Below are positions 47,940 through 60,464 of a stretch of 64,000 nucleotides of DNA, in pieces. Both the position numbers and the translations under genes were made by a program. The stretch is from Epiperipatus broadwayi (taxonomy: Eukaryota; Onychophora; Udeonychophora; Euonychophora; Peripatidae), in the NCBI GenBank assembly GCA_028023455.1, contig JAQFVV010012402.1, positions 17,112,935-17,176,934 of the forward strand, written 5' to 3'. The notes under the pieces are model-generated. The model was not told the origin of the DNA. It saw nothing but the letters and a program-made list of their open reading frames with translations, and searched no databases. Every line of letters starts with the position of its first letter. The first letter of the stretch is position 1.

Positions 47940-50900
47940 TGTTTATAGATTAGCGATAAGAGTCGCTAAATCACTGTGTGTAATACAAACCATTAAAAAA
48001 AGTTAAAGTTTTTTTTTTTAATATTTATTTATCCTGTTTAATTTTGATTATGAGATTTATATTTTTTTAATGGTCAACTTAGAGCAAGCATTTAATTATG
48101 CAGAATATTATTATAGTTTGTACTGAAGCGTTGAAGTTTTATTAATTAATATTGAAAGTGAATATTATTTCATCGTAACGAATGTTTTGGGATTGAAATT
48201 TTTTTATTTGTAAGTCATTACTTTTAAAAGTCCTATATTTTTATATTTGTAATACTGTATTCATTTTTTCCCATTTGAAAATTTACGTAAACATTTGATA
48301 TATATTTGTTCATATGCTCGATCGTATCTTATTTAGCAGTGATTCATGTAACATTGGTTACTTAAAAATGTTTTCCTTAGGCGTAATTCATCGTAGTAAA
48401 AGAAAAAAAAAGAGGGAATAAACTTTTTAAAAAAACAAAACAATACTAACTAAACTATTCTGTTTTATCTTTGTTAATCATTTCTTTACGTTTTATCATC
48501 CTAAAATTAAGACATTTTGTAATTTTTATCTTGTAATCGCTTTTATTTTGATTTAAATGAGGTCAAATAACGTGTATGAATAGTAAATAAAAATATTTAT
48601 TGATGCCCTAAAATTTAAATTCTACTTTAATAGCGATGCGAAATTATCTCTTTATAAAAAAGTCTTAGATAGGCAAGTTACTTTATCTATTTACTTGTTA
48701 ACCATTTAATTATTTTATTGTGGAATTATCTATTCATATCCAATCTATCAACTTCATTTATTTTCATTTTAGGATTACTGGATTAAGAATTTAATCAGAT
48801 TATTTTAAATAATCAATTTCATAACACACTTTATTATTTATATATAGGAATAACACTTAATGAGCTACCATTATTTCTGCACATATAAATATAGAAGTAA
48901 ATGTAAAAATATATAAAATAAACAGATTAATTTTTTTATTTTATATTAATAATGATAATAATATATAAGATAAAGCAAATTTATAATAAACAAATTCCAA
49001 AATAATTAAAATAATGATGAACATTTCTGAAAGGAAATCAGAAAAAAAAAAAGAGTATAAAATTTATGCTTTTTCTATTAATAAATAATAAAAAAATTAT
49101 TCTAAAGCATAAATATCATATTAAAGTTAATTACTAGGGTCTGTAGAAAGAAGAGGGAAATCGTTAACTGATTTTCCAAGGAGAACTAAATGTTTAAATA
49201 ATAATAAAAAAAGATTTTGCCTTCTTACAATAAATTAAAATGAAAGGATCAAATAACATCTCTCAATATAAATAAAAATGTTTATTGATGTATCACTTTG
49301 AATACCATCAAAGATCTGGTGATGATAAAATAAAAAAAATATTAAGAAAATTAAATAAATAAAAAAAAAGACATTTTTGAAAATGCAGAAAATTAAAAAG
49401 AACTGGTAAAAAAAAAATTTAAATCTTTTATATATATTTACTGCTACCATAACATCATTTAAATCTTTATTATTATTATTTTTTTCTATTAATAATTTTT
49501 ATAAATTGATACATTTATTTTTTTTTTTTTTGTCTACTTTAAAAATAAAAAGTTATAATAATATTTTCAAATTAAAATTTAAAATACACCTGTTTAATAA
49601 ATACACACATATAGTGATATATGTAAGCTTTAGAATGATACTTCATCAACATATGCATATTTACTAAAATGATATTTTTATTCATATTTCCAAGAAAATA
49701 TAGATAAAAATGTAAATGTAATAAATGTGTCCTAGAGCTTTCTTTTGTTGAATATCAAGGAAAAAAGATGTACCTATATCAAAATGGAATATTATATCTA
49801 GTATTTTTCCAAGAATAAAATAAATATCTTTAAGATCAATTGGACAAATTTTAAATTAATAGGAAATATATGATTATCTGTCATTACTTTGTTATTTTTA
49901 AGTATTAATCTAAGGAAAGAATTTTAATATTTATATTGGTAATTGCATGATTTTATTATGTACAAGGAGTAGAAAACTTTTATTTCTAATGAAAACGAAA
50001 ATAAAAATATTTTTTTATTTGAAAAAGTATATAAGATCCTAAAGATCTAAATATCAAATTTATACAATAGAATAATGGCATATACTCATCACTGTTTAAA
50101 TAAAAGAGAATGCTTCCATAAAAGTGTGTGCTTATTAGTAAGTTTTAAGAAAGCTATGACATATTTGATTAGGATAGTCATAGATTTTAAATACTTGTTA
50201 TTAATTCTTTGTGAATGTATCTTGTTTACTCATGATGTCATAGAAATGAACATTGCTTGGCAGAAGTAGATATAATATGACTAATAAAAATGTGTTTTTC
50301 CTTTATATATGTCAATTTAAGAAAAAATAATGTCACCACTAGTATTGATTAAAGAAAATCATTGTCTTTTTAAATTTATAGTTGTATCACATTTGAACAG
50401 ATAAATATATAGTATATAGGAAAATCTAATGATCATGAAAATTGTCGTGGTATGTCCTACAATTGTGTGAATGGAGTGATGATAAGTAGATCTCTAATCA
50501 CAATTTATTTAAAAACATTTATGCTTTTTTGTCTTTTATTGAAAAGAGAAATAAATAATTATAAAATAAATTTTAGATTATATTTAAGTACTATAAAATA
50601 TGAAGAATAGTTTTATTCAGGAAAAAACTTCAATACCAATATCAGATATTTATATGTATTTTGTTATGGTTTTGTTTTAGTTGATTAAGACTATTGTTAT
50701 AATTTTTCTCTTTTCAATATTATAAATCATTAATACGTGCCTGACTCTTATTCTCTTCATAATTTTATTTTATACAACCAGTGCACTCACTATCTGGATA
50801 TAATAATCAATATAAAAATGATAATTAAGTGTAATTATTGCCCATGATGATTCCAACGTGCATTATATTTGTAATTTATAAATTTTTGCAAGTTTTGATA

Positions 50901-51850
50901 TCAATTTTACTATTCTTACTTTGAATTAATCTCTTAACCATATCTTGCTGAGAGTTATAAGCCAGAGCAAATTTTTCACCTGTTAGTTGTAATTTTTATA
51001 TTAAAGCAGATGGACAGAGTGTATTTGATATTAAATAAATAAAGGAATATAGATTAGATTTTTATTCATTATTATTATTATAACATAATTAAATATTAAT
51101 AAAATATATGATTTCAATACAAAAAAGTTCTTATTAATAATTAATAATATTTTGTTCTCTTCTAATGTATATGAAAATTAATTTATATATTGTAATGTTT
51201 ATAGCAGAGAATTACATTTAATAATATCTTAAAGTTTTGTTTTCCAAATTCTTTTTATTATTATTATTATTATGTAATATATAGATAGGCTTTGATCAGT
51301 GCAATTAAAATGCATTCTGATGAAAAATCACAGTATTCAAATTGGCATTATTGCAATATGTAATTTTATATAAAATATGATAATTCCAATTTAGTGAAAA
51401 TGTAGCTAAGTTGTTTATTTTTTATAATAGCAAAAATGACCATATTGAAATATTTTTTAAAAAAAATTTTTTTTAATATGGGTGTTAATAGAATATAAGA
51501 TAATGAAACAATTTCCTTTTTCAAATTTTATTTCTTATAAAGAAATGGAATGATTGAATAAAAATAAACTTTAATAACATTAAAAACTATTTTTTTATTA
51601 TTATTTAAAACAAACAAACAATTGTAATCTGAACAGTCTTCTCTTTCTTCAACTTATTACGCAATTGCTTATTGGTGTGAAGAATTTTATTATAGTAAAT
51701 TCATATTTTGTTTTAACATAATCACAAACCTTTTTTTTTTTGTTCCTATTATTATTATTATTATTTAAAATAAGTTTGTTTTTATCCATTTTGTTAGGCT
51801 GTAATTTTTAAAATAAAAAATACAAAAACAAAATCGAATAGTAATATGAA
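47940..51850. other. AT-rich intergenic or intronic sequence, nothing recognised
   Basis: Only simple repeats (ATT)n and homopolymers were seen, for example at 51252-51274 and 51749-51765. No conserved coding segment was found. Confidence 0.5.
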
Positions 51851-51889
51851 AAACAGTAATGGTGCATAATCATCAATGATTTTGAGACA

Positions 51890-52200
51890 TTATTGATCCA
51901 ATTTTAGGTGATGGTTTCTCCAAGTTTAATCCACTTTCTGTGATCGCTAGCCTTTTCTCCACAACACTCCATCAAATTTTCTGATTTCATCTATCCATCT
52001 CTTATGTAGTATTTTTCTAGATCTTTTACAATCTCTTCGAATCCAGTTTAAGATTTCCACTATTCTTCTATTATCATCTCTTTTAGTAATATATCCAAGC
52101 CAGCTTATTTTTATTTTTTAATTTTGTCAATAATGTCAGTGATATCTCTTTTTTCATTTATCCACATATTTCGTTTTTGATGTCTTTAATATTTGTCATC
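51890..52200 (-). pseudogene. LINE 3' terminal coding relic
   Basis: The minus strand reads KRWIDEIRKFDGVLWRK, then a segment like SDHRKWIKLGETI after a frameshift. This is the usual C-terminal end of APE-type LINE polyproteins (RWxDEI... DRxxWxxLGEA). No RT is next to it. It abuts the R repeat. Confidence 0.65.
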
Positions 52201-52314
52201 TGCAAAATGTTATTATATACCATTTTCAATGCTATTCTTAGCATTGTTATAATACAATCATTGCTGTTGCATTCTGATAAATATTTTTCAGAATATGACA
52301 CTATTCTGAGTTTA

Positions 52315-53467
52315 TAGTGTAACAGTACAGAATCAGCGGTTAATCTGGGGCGATGGAAATTATCATCAACCCCACCTAATGAACTAATCTAAATTTAAAT
52401 TTATAAATAATATGAATGACTAACTATGAGCCTGAGAGATCAGCAAAGAACTAAATAAATAACTATAAGTTTACCTGCATTACAGGTGAATAATATTCAT
52501 AATCATCCATCATCATGAATGATCAACAATAGAAATAAATCATTTAATCTTGTGATTGGATTTGAAATGGGTTTATTGTAGATTAAGCTAATTATTTAGC
52601 CATTGCCTGCTTGAGGCAGATTATTTAGACCATAATTTGGGTGCATAAACTTAAGTGCTATTCCATTAGATTATAACAAAAAAAATAATCACATGATGGT
52701 CATAATCAATGCCCTGGCCACTTAGTACCATTAATGTACTTGCCAAATATAAACTTAATTTTTAAATAAATAAAATGAAATGTAGTTCATAGACTTTAAA
52801 GGATATTCCCTTTGCACCATCCAGCATCATCATCTGGAGGTCCATAACACTAAACATAAATCCCTTTTATATAACACCATTATGCATGAATCCAGCTCAG
52901 AGAGCAAAAGCTCTATAATTGTTACTGTGATCAAGAGATATAATACAAAGATAATATTCTAAAACTCTTCGGATTAATTAAATTCATTGGAATAACTTTA
53001 ACAATGAAATATAAATTTATTAATAACAATTAAATTCAAATGAAACTAAGGTCGGCTGAGTATGTCATAAATATAAATCCAGCATTCTGATTTTGATTAA
53101 TACAATAAACTATTATATTGTAATTTACAAATATCTCGTAATATGTTTACATAAAACACACCTAAATATAAACACACAGACATGTGGTATAGATGAAATT
53201 TGTTTTTGTAATACATAATCAATGACTGACAACATATGTATGTGGATATGGAAATGTGTGCACACACTGTTGTTTATAAAAAAAATAAACCTAAGAAACC
53301 ATATATTTCCTCAATACACAATTCAATGTCAAAAAACATAAAATGCATATATAAGCACTCAGATGTGCTGTATAATAATTTAAAAATTAACATGTTCGAA
53401 TTATCATAGACATAAAATTCAATTCGTTTTTAATAATATATAAATGCACATGTATGTGTGTATATAT
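52315..53467 (+). repeat. Repeat family R, copy 1, first segment
   Basis: From GTAACAGTACAGAATCAGCG to TGTGTGTATATAT it aligns with 60465-61570 (and with 43590-42300 inverted). Shared landmarks include CATCATCAACCCCA-like, GTGATTGGATTTGAAATGGG, CAGAGAGCAAAAGCTCTATAA and GAAATGTGTGCACACA. It is cut at 53467 by the LTR-like composite and continues at 57182. Confidence 0.8.
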
Positions 53468-54690
53468 TGTACCATTCACTGTTTAGTTTAACATTCACGG
53501 TTGGATTTAGGCCTTTTTACGCACTAGAAAGTGCAAGTTAATCAAGCTATGAAAAAGAAAATATATTCAGATCATTTTCGAGTGTGGGTATCTCAAGAAC
53601 ATAGCTATATTTCCTGATTAACTGGCCTACTATTTATTACGATGCCCACTGAACAGTGGAATCAGTTTTTTATTTATTTGAAAAAGGGCGCTAGGGTTAT
53701 TAACCCACTAAATTCTACCGCATTGCATCATGTATTTGTAACTAATTATAAAAGCAAGATCAGGATTTAAGTTTCTGGTCGATTAACATTATGTTAATTT
53801 TCTTTCCAGAGCTTAACTAAACAAGTATATTGGCAAAGATAACATTCATTTAAATCTTATTAATAAAATAAACAACTAAAATTAAGCACATACAAATGAA
53901 AGAGTTATAATAAAGGTAAATATTTTATTATAACAAATTAAAATATTTATAAACGATAAATTATATTAAATAAAATTGGTAAGAATCATGCACACTAATC
54001 CAGGTAATAATGTACAGCAATTAATAAATTCCAAATAGTTCACATTTGAATAATTAAAACAGTTCAGCAGAGAGTAGAACAGCAAATGTCTCTATTGGTA
54101 TTATAAGCTTATATTTAACGTTAGTTTGCAAACATTTTTAGTCACAAATTGGGTATGAATAATCTTAGCTTACTGGTAAGTTTGTATAGTTTCTTGGAGT
54201 ATATATGTATCCCTTGGGATCCTGAGCTCATTGGAAGTTAACTGATTTCTTTTGTCAACATTTCTGTAGTCCTGGTCTATTTTAAGGCTGTACTCAGAAA
54301 CTCTTTTGTGGTGACCTCTTCATTATGGAAGACTGTGTCCCCAATGTTTCATTCCCATTCCTGCATGAAGACTTCATTCAGCAGGTGACTAGTATTCCTG
54401 CCAGATGCATTTCACCCCCAGGGTTCTCACAAGAACCTCCAACAGATCAAAGTCGTATTTCTCTTTTTGTAGCTTGATGCAGTTTTGAAGCTTCTATGTA
54501 TATTATCTTTTGCTTTTGTTATCACAATAAAAGTTAATTCTGTGCATTCTTTATTAGTTTTCAGCTACAAAGTGTCTTTTTTATAAAATATTTCTGCCAT
54601 CTTTAATTAGCATAGTCTCTTTTATGTTTGGAATTTCTTTCTTTTTGTTTATTTGGATCAGTATGCATGTTCTTTCCAATTTTACTTAAT
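53468..54690 (-). mobile_element. LTR-like unit, inverted, truncated at its 5' side
   Basis: The minus strand ends GAATGGTACA at 53468. Its order matches the elements at 22012-23398 and 55771-57181: AAATTGGAAAGAA, GCTAATTAAAGATGGC, GAGCTC-containing leader, AACTTACCAGTAAG, then the 3' half with TTTGCCAATATAC. About 200 bp of the unit's start is missing at about 54690, where the next unit begins in opposite orientation. Confidence 0.75.
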
Positions 54691-55173
54691 AATTTATTGT
54701 TTAAATATTTTAATTTGTTATAATAAAATATTTACCTTTAATATAACTCATTTGTATAGCCTTAATTTTAATTGTTTATTTTTTTAGTTAGATTTAAATG
54801 AGTAAGTTACCTTTGCCAATATACTTGTTTAGTTAAGCCCCGGAAAGAAAATTAATATAATGTTTATCGACCAGAAACTTAAATTCTGATCTTTTATAAT
54901 TAGTTACAAATATGTGATGCAATGTGGTGGAATTTAGTGGGTTAATAATCCTAATGCCCTTTTTAAAATAAATAAACTGATTCTGCTGGCAATGGGCATC
55001 ATAATAAATAGTAGGCCAGTTAATCAGGAAATGTAGTTATGTTCTTGAGATACCTAGACTCGTAAATGATCTGAATATATTTTCTTTTTCATAGCTTGAT
55101 TAACTTGCATTTTCTGGTGTATAAAAGTGCCTAAATCAAACTGTGAACGTTAAATTAAACTATAAACAGTACA
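54690..55173 (+). mobile_element. LTR-like unit, 3' part, direct orientation
   Basis: From about 54690 to ACAGTACA at 55173 the sequence is the inverted complement of 53468-53960. Both carry TAAGTTACCTTTGCCAATATAC, AATTTAGTGGGTTAATAA, AATAGTAGGCCAGTTAATCAGG and GATCTGAATATATTTTC. Together the two form a fold-back with arms of about 480 bp. Confidence 0.75.
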
Positions 55174-55770
55174 ATGACTGCCCAACTCTAGGCTTTAACA
55201 ATATAACCATGCCCTGAGATAAGTCATAATTAAAAAAAAACAAAAACTTTTATACCAGATTATACAACTACAAAAAAAAAAAAAAAATTTTTTTTTTTAA
55301 TATGTCTAAAAAACACTATTATGGCTGATGTAGATTTTAATTTAGTGTTGACCCAGTCCTTATATACCAGTATGTAACATAACACCATCCTTATATGCCA
55401 TCAATCTTATAAGAACACCGTCCTGAGAAATGGGAGGGTGGACCAAGCGCCATGAGCTGATGAGTCTCAAAAGAATGCGCAATACTTGTATGTGCTTAGA
55501 CTTGGGCTTTTTATTGTTAGTCTTACGTATTTTCAGACAGGACATAGGTGAATGTGGAAATATTTCTCATTCCCACTGTTAGATCCTAAAATGTGGGCTT
55601 TAAAGCCACACGGCACTTGTGAAAAGGCTACCGATATATATCAGTGATGCTAATACATTAAAAAAAAACAGAATATGGACTTAAAATTTTGCAAGAATAA
55701 AATAGATTCAATCCCATATTTTATAGCTTCAATCTCTTATTTTATTCTTGATTATTTAGTCCAGGGATAT
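55174..55770. other. Spacer between LTR-like units
   Basis: About 600 bp with a GC-richer core at 55330-55560. It may be leftover internal sequence of the LTR element. The 61-codon minus ORF at 55360-55545 shows no retroelement motif I recognise. Confidence 0.35.
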
Positions 55771-57181
55771 TGAACCATTTTATATACATATGATTCAAAT
55801 ATATTGGTATTTGGTAATATTTAGAAAAGTTTAAAAGAAAGTAAAATTTAAAGATCGTTTAAAAGACACAATTTAGTTTTTTTTTCTAATTAGTATAATT
55901 TATTTATTTTTAAATACATGCAATGAAAGGTATTTGTTTGATATTATATATTTAATTAAAAATAAATATTAAAATTGGAAAGAATGTAGGCACTTGCCGA
56001 TTATTTATCCAGATAAACAAAGAAATACAAATGCAATAGATTACCATCGTAAAAAGTTTAATGCTAATTAAAGATGGCTGAAGGAATTCATAAAAAAAGA
56101 AGACTGGAACTTTAAAGAGAAATAAATGTATAAGATTAGCAACTAGTGTTTTTGATAAAATAAAAGATAAGAACATATGCACAGGAATCTAAAAACTGAC
56201 CTAAGGTTATAAAAGGGACAAAAACTTTGAACAGGGTCTTGTCTGTCTTTTTTTTTGGCTGGTCTATGCTAAAATAGTTCTTTATGCAGGAGTGGACCAG
56301 AGCGTTTGCCAACATCTTTCGTCATGACGATGTCAACCCAAAAAGCTTTTGTGACTAGCTTTAGGATAGATCAAGAATAGTTTAAAACCAAAGGCCATGA
56401 GCTCTTACAACCCAGGAATAAACACATACTACAAAACTTAACCAGTAAGTGACGATATTCTTATTCATAGCCTGATTATGTCTACTTAATGTTTGCAAAC
56501 TAAATTTAACTATAAAACTAACGAGAAGCTTCAAATACCGATGTAGACATTCACTGTTTATTATTCAATGAACATTCTAGAAGAAACTTAAGTATAACAT
56601 GAACTCTAATTATTTGATTAATATTATTTGGATTAGCATGTGGATATTCTTTCTAGCCTATTAATAATTTTCATTTAAATATGATAATTTGTTATAATAA
56701 AAATATTCATCTAATAATAATTTTCATGGTGCGTTATTTTAAGTTTATTAGATTTATTGTTAATTAATTGCGTTAGAAATGAATAAGTTACTTTTGCCAA
56801 TATGCCTGTTTAAAAGTCAAGTCCTGGGAAAAATTCATATTAAAGCTTTAAAATAACAAGAAACATAATTCCCAATTTTCTTATAACTTGTTTCGTAAAT
56901 GACGATGCGATGTGACATGATGGGTCAGTGAATTCTTGTGTAGAATTCTGACACCCTGTTCTAAATAAATAAATAAAAAATTGATTTTGCCAGCAATTCA
57001 AATCATAATAAATAGTAGGCCAGTTAATCAGGAAATATAGCTATGTTCTTAAGATACCCAGACTCATAAATGATCTGAATATATATATATATTTTTTATA
57101 GCTTGATTAATTTGCACTTTCTAGTGTGTAAAAGAAGACCTAATACGATTGTGAACATGAAATAAAACCGTGAATGGTACA
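55771..57181 (+). mobile_element. LTR-like unit, full length, direct orientation
   Basis: It starts TGAACCATT and ends AATGGTACA, so the ends form a short inverted repeat. It matches 22012-23398 throughout: ATATTGGTATTTGGTAAT near the start, a TATAAAAGGGAC box near 56207, a leader with GAGCTC, ACCAGTAAGTGACG, TAAGTTACTTTTGCCAATATG, then AATAAATAGTAGGCCAGTTA. The right flank ATAA continues repeat family R. Confidence 0.75.
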
Positions 57182-57449
57182 ATAAATAAAAAATAGATAG
57201 TATGAATTAAGGCTAATAATTAGTCTTTTTATGATAAGTAAAAGTTTTCTTTATTATATATATATAATTCTTTTAACTCCATCAAAGTTCTTCTTTTTTT
57301 TTCAGATTACTTCCAATTAAGTTATTAAAAATACTCAAGCAAGTTGTTTTGTTCAATATAGAAAGATTTGTGGAGTTTACTTTTTTTTTTAAATTTCAAA
57401 ATAAAATCATTTATAAATCAATCCTTTGTTTTTAGATGTTTTACTTTTA
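57182..57449 (+). repeat. Repeat family R, copy 1, second segment
   Basis: AAAATAGATAGTATGAATTAAG through TTGTTCAATATAGAAAGATTT to GATGTTTTACTTTTAA matches 61574-61790 of copy 2. There the same sequence directly follows the part that ends at 53467 in copy 1. Confidence 0.8.
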
Positions 57450-57563
57450 ACCTTCCATAATTTTATAACGCAGTATTACATTTTTTGGCCAATTCATTCC
57501 CTGGTGAATTTTTCCGCAAGTATTATATGTTAAAATGCATATTTTTCTGTATATTTTATTATA

Positions 57564-58733
57564 CACCTGGGTCTCTTTTTACACGGACTTATTTAACACG
57601 ATTTTGAAGTTACGCGATTCATGTTTCACCGGAAGTCGAATTCCGATAATGCGATATTACTTTGAATAATAACTTTTGCGCACTTACGTTATATTGAAAG
57701 TAATAGCACATTATTGGAATTCGACTTTCATCCTAGTAATTTCAATATTTTCAGTGCTTTATAATAGTAAGATTTTATGCAATAATGAAATTAAAATCAT
57801 GATTTCCACATTTTATGTATACACACATTAAATTTTTCAAGATTATAATGTAAATTTCTTCAAACATAGTGCATGTTAATTTTGCATTTTAAATCACATT
57901 CTGTTTTTGCTTTTTAAAAAAGAACGTAATCAATTATTAATCATTTAGTGTCCGCAAGTTTATTTTTAAAAGGTGAGTAATAGCAGTGGGCACAATTAAA
58001 TTTGACAAAAATTAAAATCTGATTTTTAATTGTAATTAACAATTTTAAAATTACTTACGGCGACTTGAAATTAATGTGATGTAAAACGAAATTTGATTTT
58101 TAAACGGAATTGAAAATTAAAAATTAAAGACAAAAATAAGAATTTAATTTTTAGTTGTTAGTTTTAATTAAATTTTTCCCAGCAGTGGTGAATAAATGTC
58201 TTTTTATTATCATAAGTCTACGTTCATAAACAATTAATAAAATCATCGTCTCAAAGATTAATTACTAATCATGTTGTCAACAGAAAACCATTAACACAAT
58301 ATGAGAGTGAACTTGGCGTTAGTTGTATTTCCTCTTGTGAAGAATATTTTTTACCAGTTTGCAAACGAAACTGTTTATCAGTAAATAGCGATAATAATTA
58401 AAACGTGTATAAAAAATGTAAATTACTGTACTGTAAATTATGCTTAAAAATATATTATTTTGAATAAAATTAAATATTATAGTTAAAAAAAGTTTGTCTT
58501 GTATCAATTTTTTTCAAATTTGAAATTTTTTATTGGTCATATTTTATTTCCGTATTTTTTTTTTGCACGAATTTTAAAGTAAATTTTACGTTAGTGCTTT
58601 GCTTTTACGCGAGTTTTGAAAAATCACAGTCCATATCCCCCCTTTTTCAAGGTAAGTTACGTCTATTTTTCGCGATTTCGTTTGCGCTTGTTTTCTGAGG
58701 AACCTATCTATCGCGTAAAATGAGACCCAGGTG
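57564..58733. mobile_element. Pogo/Tigger-like non-autonomous DNA transposon
   Basis: The ends CACCTGGGTCTC(T)TTTTACACG and the complementary CGCGTAAAATGAGACCCAGGTG are flanked by TA on both sides. Runs such as TTTAACACGATTTTGAAGTTACGCG near each end are the style of Tigger/pogo termini. The 1170-bp interior carries no transposase. It sits inside the block that interrupts R copy 1 between 57449 and 59490. Confidence 0.75.
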
Positions 58734-58739
58734 TATAAA

Positions 58740-59480
58740 AATTTAGTTCAAAAAATTACGATAGATGGCGGGAAATTAAAAGAAAACCACTTTATAAACA
58801 TAAGCCCTGCCCTAACATGTTCAGCCATTGTTCCATGGACAAGCAGTAAAACGTTCGGTGTATTAATTCATTGTCTAAAGAAAATAGTCTCAATGACTAA
58901 AAATGTGTTTATTTGCAAATTTAATACGGTTTTAGATATTTTTTTTACAATAATTTACACTATATTGATTAGATATAGAGAAATATAAATTATTGATAAC
59001 TTATTTTGACTGAAAATACTTTATTTTCAAAAATATATTATATTAGCAGCTAATGTGAGTATGGTCTGAAGCCATTTACAAGCTTAACTTCTACATAAAC
59101 AATTACTTATAGTTATGAGTATGAAAATATCGTAATTTTGCAATAAATATTCAAAAATTTTATACTTTTAAAGCATAATTTATTAGATATAAGCCAAATA
59201 AATAAATATTCGTTTATATTTTTAAAAATAATAAGAAATAAGGAAGATTTCATTGATTTTGAAAAATTGAAAATAATCTTTCTGAAATGATGATGTATAA
59301 TCTTTTTGTTTTGATTATGATGTCATTTTTATAAATATTTATAGAAACAAAATGTGCACATTTAAAATTTATTTCGGTAGTAAACAAAAATATTTTATCA
59401 AATGAAGTCAAATTTATTATTTTCTGATAAGTAATAATCATCATATTAAAGAAAAATGTCAGAAAATGCTGAAATGTTTG
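58740..59480. other. Remainder of the block inserted in R copy 1
   Basis: AT-rich. The ORF at 58731-58988 starts in the transposon end and shows no known motif. There is nothing else I can support. Confidence 0.4.
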
Positions 59481-59489
59481 AGTCGACGC

Positions 59490-59740
59490 TGCACTAAGAA
59501 AGGGTTAAATTAAAGATTTTCACAATCTTCATTTTTATTAAAGGGTTTCACTTGGCATAAATAAACTGAAAATGGTCATTTATTATTTTCATTCATTACT
59601 CTAGTTTTAGTTGAATAATTTAGTCAAAAATTATTTATCTTTAAAACCAGCTGATATGTGTAAGTACTTTATATATATGACACAGTATCTTTGTCTGTGC
59701 TTCTTAGCATGAAAATTTTGTATCCTCAAGCCAAACAAAA
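59490..59740 (+). repeat. Repeat family R, copy 1, third segment
   Basis: GATTTTCACAATC, then ATAAATAAACTG(A/G)AAAT, CTAGTTTTAGTTGAATAATT and TTTGTCTGTGCTTCTT match 61796-61962 of copy 2. Confidence 0.75.
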
Positions 59741-59774
59741 TCCATCCATCGTCAAAACTGAAAGTACAGCTAAA

Positions 59775-60370
59775 CAAACTCCAGTCAGAAACCCAATCCA
59801 GTCTCCAAAATCATAGATTTTCTATTCACCTCTAAATACGAACTTAAATATGCATTAACCACTATTTTATAACTTATAATCATCAATACTCTTATCTCAT
59901 ATTTCACAATAATTTTTAAAAATCTGCATAAAATGCATACTTTTTCAAACTCCAATCAAAAACTCAATCCAATCTCCAAAATCATAGATTTTTCTATTCA
60001 CCTCTAAATACAAACTTAAATATACATTTCACGCTGTATGTTTATATTTAGAACTCAGTGAGTTGAGTGTGAAGATATTTGAGATTCACGCTTTCAGATC
60101 TAAGTACTTTGGACTGGCTTGGATATATAGAAAGACAAGTAAAGAAGAGAGTGGAACCACTCTTTTCTTGTTAAATTCTCTGTCTCAGTATTTGTGATCT
60201 GATTGGCTAAGCGCTTGAGAGGTTTGCACTCTCTCAGTTTAATTTCAATACTGTCTGCGCTTTGTAAAATAAATATTATTAACCACTATTTTATAACTTA
60301 TGATCAATACTCTTGTCTCATATTTCACAATAATTTTTAAAAATCTGCATAAAATGCATACTTTTTTCTT
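59775..60370. repeat. Tandem duplication of a 171-bp unit, second copy interrupted
   Basis: Unit 1 (59775-59945) and unit 2 (from 59946) share CAAACTCCA, CTCCAAAATCATAGATTTT, CTATTCACCTCTAAATAC, AACCACTATTTTATAACTTA and AAAATCTGCATAAAATGCAT. Unit 2 has 249 extra bases (60029-60277) between ATT and ATT. Unit 1 therefore shows the empty site. Confidence 0.8.
60029..60277. mobile_element. 249-bp insertion with CCAAT motif
   Basis: Delimited by comparison of the two tandem units, it has a 3-bp ATT duplication (60026-60028 and 60278-60280). It contains GATTGGCTAAGCGC (an inverted CCAAT box) and a self-complementary AGAGTGGAACCACTCTT. No terminal inverted repeat is obvious. It could be a small solo LTR or a SINE. 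Confidence 0.55.
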
Positions 60371-60464
60371 GCTCTAATGTAGTTATATTTGAGATCAAGT
60401 TGAGTGATAATTTTGGTATAATGGCCACCATTACTTTATCATCATTGAGCCCGCAGTTAGGTAG

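Noticed and set aside
51252-51765. (ATT)n and other simple repeats as possible arrays
   Set aside because: Ordinary microsatellites. No spaced direct repeats, so no CRISPR-like structure.
58731-58988. 85-codon + strand ORF
   Set aside because: Begins in the terminal repeat of the Tigger-like element and has no recognisable domain.
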